Source: Streptococcaceae bacterium AF54-32pH5A
GTDB taxonomy: Bacteria; Bacillota; Bacilli; Lactobacillales; Streptococcaceae
Direction: 5' to 3'
Assembly (NCBI GenBank): GCA_027682205.1
Contig: JAQDAD010000001.1
Span: forward strand, 372,001-436,000
DNA length: 64,000 nt
Part shown: positions 60,660 through 64,000 of the stretch, piece after piece
Numbering within the stretch: the stretch's first letter is position 1
How the letters are laid out: every line of letters starts with the position of its first letter
The notes under the pieces: model-generated
What the model saw: only the letters and a program-made list of their open reading frames with translations
Told to the model about the DNA's origin: nothing
The model's database searches: none
Made by a program: the position numbers and the translations under genes

Positions 60660-62006
60660 ATGAGAGAATATGATATCATCGCCATCGGTGGAGGAAGTGG
60701 CGGCATCGCCACTATGAACCGAGCTGGAGAACACGGCGCCAAAGCAGCTGTTATCGAAGAGAAAAAATTGGGTGGAACTTGTGTCAACGTTGGCTGTGTT
60801 CCTAAGAAAATCATGTGGTATGGAGCGCAAATCGCTGAAAGCTTCCACCACTACGGACCTGATTATGGTTTTACAAGTTCAGATGTGCAATTTGATTTCG
60901 CAAAACTTCGTCAAAATCGTGAAGCCTACATCGATCGTGCCCGCTCATCTTATGATGGAAGTTTCAAGCGCAACGGTGTTGATTTGATTGAAGGCCGTGC
61001 TCATTTCGTTGATTCCCACACAGTCAGCGTTAATGGTGAATTGATTCGTGCCAAGCATATCGTGATTGCGACTGGAGCTCGTCCAAGCATCCCAACTATT
61101 CCTGGAGCTGAACTCGGTGGTAGCTCAGACGATGTCTTTGCTTGGGAGCAACTTCCTGACTCCGTTGCGATTCTTGGAGCTGGTTATATTGCCGTTGAAT
61201 TAGCAGGTGTTCTCCACGCACTAGGAGTAAAAACTGATTTGTTTGTCCGTCGCGATCGTCCCTTGCGTGGTTTTGACAGCTACATCGTTGAAGGACTTGT
61301 CAATGAAATGGAAAAAACAGGTCTACCTTTGCACACACACAAGGTACCCGTCAAGCTCGAAGAGACGGAGCAAGGTATTACCATTCATTTCGAAGACGGT
61401 TCTAGTCACACTGCCAGCCAAGTTATCTGGGCTACCGGCCGCCGTCCAAATGTAGACGGACTGGAGTTAGAAAAGGCTGGAGTTACACTCAACGAACGTG
61501 GATTTATCCAAGTGGATGAGTATCAAAATACAGTTGTAGATGGTATCTATGCTCTCGGAGACGTTACGGGTGAGAAGGAACTAACTCCAGTAGCCATCAA
61601 GGCTGGACGTACCCTATCTGAACGTCTCTTTAATGGAAGAACAAGTGCTAAGATGGACTACACAACTATCCCTACTGTTGTCTTCTCTCACCCAGCAATC
61701 GGAACAGTCGGTTTAACTGAAGATCAAGCTATCAAAGAATACGGCCAAGATAACATCAAAGTCTACAAGTCAAGCTTTGCATCTATGTACTCAGCCGTTA
61801 CAAACCATCGTCAAGAATCTCGCTTCAAACTCATCACCTCGGGTGCTGACGAAAAAGTTGTTGGACTTCACGGACTTGGTTACGGAGTGGATGAGATGAT
61901 TCAAGGATTCGCTGTTGCCATCAAGATGGGAGCAACTAAGGCAGACTTTGATGCTACAGTAGCTATCCACCCAACTGCTTCTGAAGAGTTTGTGACCATG
62001 CGCTAA
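60660..62006 (+). CDS. gor: Glutathione-disulfide reductase
   Basis: This 448-residue flavoenzyme reduces oxidised glutathione with NADPH. The FAD motif is [17 protein letters not shown] near residue 10. The redox pair is Cys41/Cys46 in [13 protein letters not shown]. The NADPH-binding site is [15 protein letters not shown], followed by RRDRPLR. The C-terminal dimer motif has [10 protein letters not shown] with the catalytic histidine. Streptococci import rather than make glutathione and rely on Gor against oxidants. A perfect terminator follows. Confidence 0.95.
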   Translation: MREYDIIAIGGGSGGIATMNRAGEHGAKAAVIEEKKLGGTCVNVGCVPKKIMWYGAQIAESFHHYGPDYGFTSSDVQFDFAKLRQNREAYIDRARSSYDGSFKRNGVDLIEGRAHFVDSHTVSVNGELIRAKHIVIATGARPSIPTIPGAELGGSSDDVFAWEQLPDSVAILGAGYIAVELAGVLHALGVKTDLFVRRDRPLRGFDSYIVEGLVNEMEKTGLPLHTHKVPVKLEETEQGITIHFEDGSSHTASQVIWATGRRPNVDGLELEKAGVTLNERGFIQVDEYQNTVVDGIYALGDVTGEKELTPVAIKAGRTLSERLFNGRTSAKMDYTTIPTVVFSHPAIGTVGLTEDQAIKEYGQDNIKVYKSSFASMYSAVTNHRQESRFKLITSGADEKVVGLHGLGYGVDEMIQGFAVAIKMGATKADFDATVAIHPTASEEFVTMR

Positions 62007-62012
62007 TTATCG

Positions 62013-62036
62013 AAAGAGACCTCAAGAGGTCTCTTT
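62013..62036 (+). terminator. Terminator after gor
   Basis: Perfect 11-bp stem AAAGAGACCTC / GAGGTCTCTTT with a 2-base loop, ending in a T run. Confidence 0.85.
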
Positions 62037-62089
62037 TTACATGCAAAATCGGCTGTTACAAAATTGTTACCTTGACTTAAAAAAATGGG

Positions 62090-62117
62090 TTGACTTTTTC
62101 TTCTGAATCAGTATAAT
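62090..62117 (+). promoter_or_regulatory. Promoter of bioY
   Basis: TTGACT (-35) and TATAAT (-10) with a 16-base spacer. A second TATAAT is at 62124. GTTAAC lies near the ribosome site, with a weaker GTTACT upstream; this may be half of a BirA-type biotin operator. Confidence 0.6.
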
Positions 62118-62150
62118 AGTTACTATAATTTTAAAAAGAGGTTAACAGTT

Positions 62151-62687
62151 TTGAAAAAAGCTCATATCTATGCTATCCCTGCTATCGGTGCTGCTCTTAT
62201 CGCCGTTTTGGCACAAATCAGTCTCCCTATCGGTCCTGTCCCCTTCACTCTACAAAACTTCGCAATCGGTCTGATTGCTACTGTTTTTAGACCCAGAGAA
62301 GCCGTTCTATCTGTTGCTCTCTATCTCCTACTGGGTGCCATTGGCTTACCTGTCTTTGCAGGGGGAGGAGCTGGATTCCACATTTTAGTCGGTCCAAGTG
62401 CAGGCTATCTTTGGTTCGACCTTGTCTACGCTGGACTTACATCTTATCTCATCCATAAAAACAGTGGCTATATTCGTATTTTCCTAGCCAATCTCTTGGG
62501 TGATTCCCTCGTCTTTGTCGGAGGTATTCTCAGCCTCCACTTCCTTGCTGGAATGCCATTCGATAAGGCGCTAGCAGTTGGTGTCCTTCCCTTTATCCTC
62601 CCTGATCTTGGTAAGATCATTGCCATTAGTTTCATTGGTCGTCCCCTACTAGAACGATTGAAAAGCATCACTTATTTCTCAAGATAA
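62151..62687 (+). CDS. bioY: Biotin transporter BioY (TTG start)
   Basis: This 178-residue membrane protein of about six helices is the S component of biotin ECF transporters. Family blocks are QISLPIGPVPFTLQNFA, FAGGGAGFHILVGPSAGYL and the C-terminal VLPFILPDLGKI. No ATPase or T component is nearby, so it must use the shared ECF module. The start is TTG with AGAGG 9 bases upstream; the next M is far inside the protein. Confidence 0.92.
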   Translation: MKKAHIYAIPAIGAALIAVLAQISLPIGPVPFTLQNFAIGLIATVFRPREAVLSVALYLLLGAIGLPVFAGGGAGFHILVGPSAGYLWFDLVYAGLTSYLIHKNSGYIRIFLANLLGDSLVFVGGILSLHFLAGMPFDKALAVGVLPFILPDLGKIIAISFIGRPLLERLKSITYFSR

Positions 62688-62692
62688 AAAAT

Positions 62693-62719
62693 GAGCCTGG
62701 GACAATAGTCCCGTGGCTC
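62693..62719. terminator. Terminator between bioY and the PC4-like gene
   Basis: Stem GAGCC..GGAC / GTCC..GGCTC with small bulges, then TTTT on the plus strand. Confidence 0.65.
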
Positions 62720-62721
62720 TT

Positions 62722-62940
62722 TTACTGATTGCCTTTAAAGGCATCCACCATTACTTGAAATTCTTCGTTTGTAAGGGTGATTCCTTTGCCCATCTTGGTA
62801 TGATCAGGACTCCAAGTTCGAATATCAAACTTTGCTGGCGCACCATTAAAGCTAACTCGATTTAGTTCCTTTGTCCATCCTTTCTCATTTTCGGACAAGG
62901 TCAGTAAGTGTTCTTCGATTTCAAATGTAAATTCTGCCAT
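62722..62940 (-). CDS. YdbC-like PC4-family single-stranded DNA-binding protein
   Basis: The 72-residue protein reads MAEFTFEIEEHLLTLSEN, then GWTKELNRVSFNG and KFDIRTWSPDHTKMGKGITL. This matches the YdbC/PC4-like family known to bind single-stranded nucleic acid as a dimer. The ATG at MAEF is chosen because AGGAG lies upstream. Its role in the cell is not established. Confidence 0.82.
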   Translation of the reverse strand: MAEFTFEIEEHLLTLSENEKGWTKELNRVSFNGAPAKFDIRTWSPDHTKMGKGITLTNEEFQVMVDAFKGNQ

Positions 62941-63037
62941 TTTGTTCTCCTTTTTAGTTTTCATTAGATTATTCGAAAAATCTTGTAGTTTTTAGCAAAA
63001 TTTTATATAATGTGGATAGATAAGAAGGGAGGATTCT

Positions 63038-63358
63038 ATGAGGCAGACATTCAAACTAGTTCTAGATAAACTACATGGTTTTCTCAATGGGAATGATGAT
63101 AATCCTCAAATCGAGGATAACTCCCTCACTACTATGATTGAACAAGCCATCCAGAAAAAGGCGGCTGTTCATGTGATACTTGCTGAGACGAGTTTTACGG
63201 GTGATATTGTCAAATATGATACCAGCCGTAAGCAGATTATTGTCAAAAATTTCACTAGAAATGTGACACGTATTATTCGGATTGGTGACATCAGGAGAAT
63301 CCGTTTTGTCCCTTCTACAGTAGAAAAGGCACAGAAAAGTCTATTTAAGAAAGAGTGA
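63038..63358 (+). CDS. Small conserved protein of unknown function
   Basis: This 106-residue soluble protein has a helical start and then a beta-rich core with SFTGDIVKYDTSRKQIIVKN and IIRIGDIRRIRFVP. This resembles YolD-like or SH3-like small folds, but I do not name a family. GGGAGG lies 9 bases before the ATG. It stands alone, with a terminator after it. Confidence 0.65.
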   Translation: MRQTFKLVLDKLHGFLNGNDDNPQIEDNSLTTMIEQAIQKKAAVHVILAETSFTGDIVKYDTSRKQIIVKNFTRNVTRIIRIGDIRRIRFVPSTVEKAQKSLFKKE

Positions 63359-63382
63359 GATGTTCATTGCATCCCACTCTTT
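63347..63382. terminator. Terminator after the small conserved gene
   Basis: Stem AAGAGTG.GATG / CATC.CACTCTT with a 7-base loop, then TTTTCTT. It may also serve the minus-strand ATP-cone gene. Confidence 0.7.
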
Positions 63383-63385
63383 TTC

Positions 63386-63724
63386 TTAACGGATTTGTTC
63401 AAAATGAAGGTGAACTGCGATGTGGTCACCGTACCCACTTCTCTCCAAATCACGTTGCAAGCGATAAGAGATATAGTGCTCTGCAATGGTGATGTAACCT
63501 GCTCCCAGCAAACGATTTTCAACCATTGATTGAATCATACTGATAGTCGCACGTTCTACTTTTGCTTCTTCCAAGTCCAAGACTACTTTTTTAGTGACTT
63601 GAGCTAGGTTTTGACGTAGGTCATCAGTCAAAACATAAACTGTCTGAGCTGCTTTTAGGACAGCTTGGTAAATTTTATCTGGATCAAAATCGGCAACTTC
63701 TCCGTTACGTTTGATTACTTGCAT
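63386..63724 (-). CDS. ATP-cone domain protein
   Basis: The 112-residue protein is essentially one ATP-cone (PF03477), beginning MQVIKRNGEVADFDPDKIYQ. This nucleotide-sensing domain is normally found at the N-terminus of ribonucleotide reductases and NrdR. Here it stands free, with a short tail SYRLQRDLERSGYG. A regulatory role in nucleotide metabolism is possible. It follows trmD by 10 bases and is probably in its transcript. Confidence 0.82.
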   Translation of the reverse strand: MQVIKRNGEVADFDPDKIYQAVLKAAQTVYVLTDDLRQNLAQVTKKVVLDLEEAKVERATISMIQSMVENRLLGAGYITIAEHYISYRLQRDLERSGYGDHIAVHLHFEQIR

Positions 63725-63734
63725 AAGATTCTCC

Positions 63735-64000
63735 TTATTCTTTGTTTTCTTTGATTTCTGCCAGCATTTTTTCTTCTTCTACTGTCAGTTGATAGTTTTC
63801 TAGCAAATCAGGTCTGCGCTGGTAGGTTTTCTTTAGACTTTCGTAAAGTCGCCACTGGCGAATCTTTTCATGGTGACCACTCATGAGCACATCTGGCACC
63901 ACCATGCCTCGATAGTCATAAGGGCGTGTGTATTGAGGATATTCGAGGAGTCCTGAAGAAAAACTATCGTCTTGGTGACTAGACTCCTTGCCAATCACTT
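63735..64000 (-). CDS. trmD: tRNA (guanine37-N1)-methyltransferase TrmD, C-terminal part (cut by window edge)
   Basis: The visible C-terminal 88 residues include [39 protein letters not shown] and [10 protein letters not shown], which are hallmarks of TrmD. The enzyme methylates G37 next to the anticodon and prevents frameshifts. The knot and active site lie beyond the window. Confidence 0.93.
   Translation of the reverse strand, partial: VIGKESSHQDDSFSSGLLEYPQYTRPYDYRGMVVPDVLMSGHHEKIRQWRLYESLKKTYQRRPDLLENYQLTVEEEKMLAEIKENKE

Overview
The window is a low-GC Gram-positive chromosome segment that reads as a Streptococcus of the mitis group (S. mitis / S. oralis, close to S. pneumoniae). Supporting this are the recN-argR-tlyA-ispA-xseB-xseA operon, gyrA next to srtA and opposite ldh, plsY opposite parE, the sufCDSUB operon and the pnrA-type nucleoside importer with deo genes. 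Many proteins are close to pneumococcal sequences I know. ParC has Gly52 and Asp91 and GyrA has Gly114, changes usually tied to viridans streptococci, and an aminoglycoside-nucleotidyltransferase-like gene sits between parC and parE. I therefore favour a commensal mitis-group species over a typical pneumococcus. The quinolone hot spots (GyrA Ser81/Glu85, ParC Ser79/Asp83) are wild type.

Layout. 1-7444 (minus strand): a phosphoesterase fragment, then recN, argR, tlyA, ispA, xseB and xseA as one tightly packed operon, then udk and truB. 7519-11836: an accessory island of three related membrane proteins, a DUF4176-like protein, a broken toxin-like gene, an orphan hydrophobic tail cassette and a scrap of a fourth membrane-protein copy. 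11886-15485: a DUF2130 coiled-coil protein, metY and a formate/nitrite channel. 15610-17653: small immunity-like genes, a frameshifted remnant and a membrane protein. 17728-20936: srtA and gyrA. 21130-25878: ldh (plus), HU, DegV, YitT (plus) and an amino acid permease. 26005-31199: sufB, sufU, sufS, sufD, sufC. 31350-36750: a small membrane protein, dnaX, a GAF protein, rpsA, tRNA-Gln, tRNA-Tyr, a DUF2969-like gene and ilvE. 36881-44552: parC and parE, separated by three AT-rich accessory genes. 44688-53133: plsY (plus), then the nucleoside ABC transporter and the cdd-deoC-pdp salvage genes. 53338-55148 (plus): coaA, rpsT and a P-loop kinase. 55165-60392: metG and a MacAB-like efflux operon. 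60660-64000: gor and bioY (plus), a PC4-like protein, a small conserved protein, an ATP-cone protein and the end of trmD.

How the genes work together. The minus-strand cluster 45377-53133 forms one nucleoside import and salvage pathway: PnrA-like lipoprotein, ATPase and two permeases import nucleosides, while Cdd, Pdp and DeoC break them down. The suf genes encode a complete SUF iron-sulfur assembly machine with SufU. GyrA, ParC and ParE make up most of the type II topoisomerase set.

The most interesting accessory region is 7519-11836. Its shared toxin-core ending followed by different hydrophobic tails, each trailed by a membrane protein with variable transmembrane helices and a conserved C-terminus, looks like a decayed polymorphic toxin/immunity cassette array, possibly linked to type VII secretion. 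The parC-parE insertion (a HEPN-like protein, a nucleotidyltransferase and an unknown protein) is a second candidate accessory or defence module. No CRISPR array, rRNA gene, intact insertion sequence or prophage was seen. No gene-free stretch exceeds about 300 bases.
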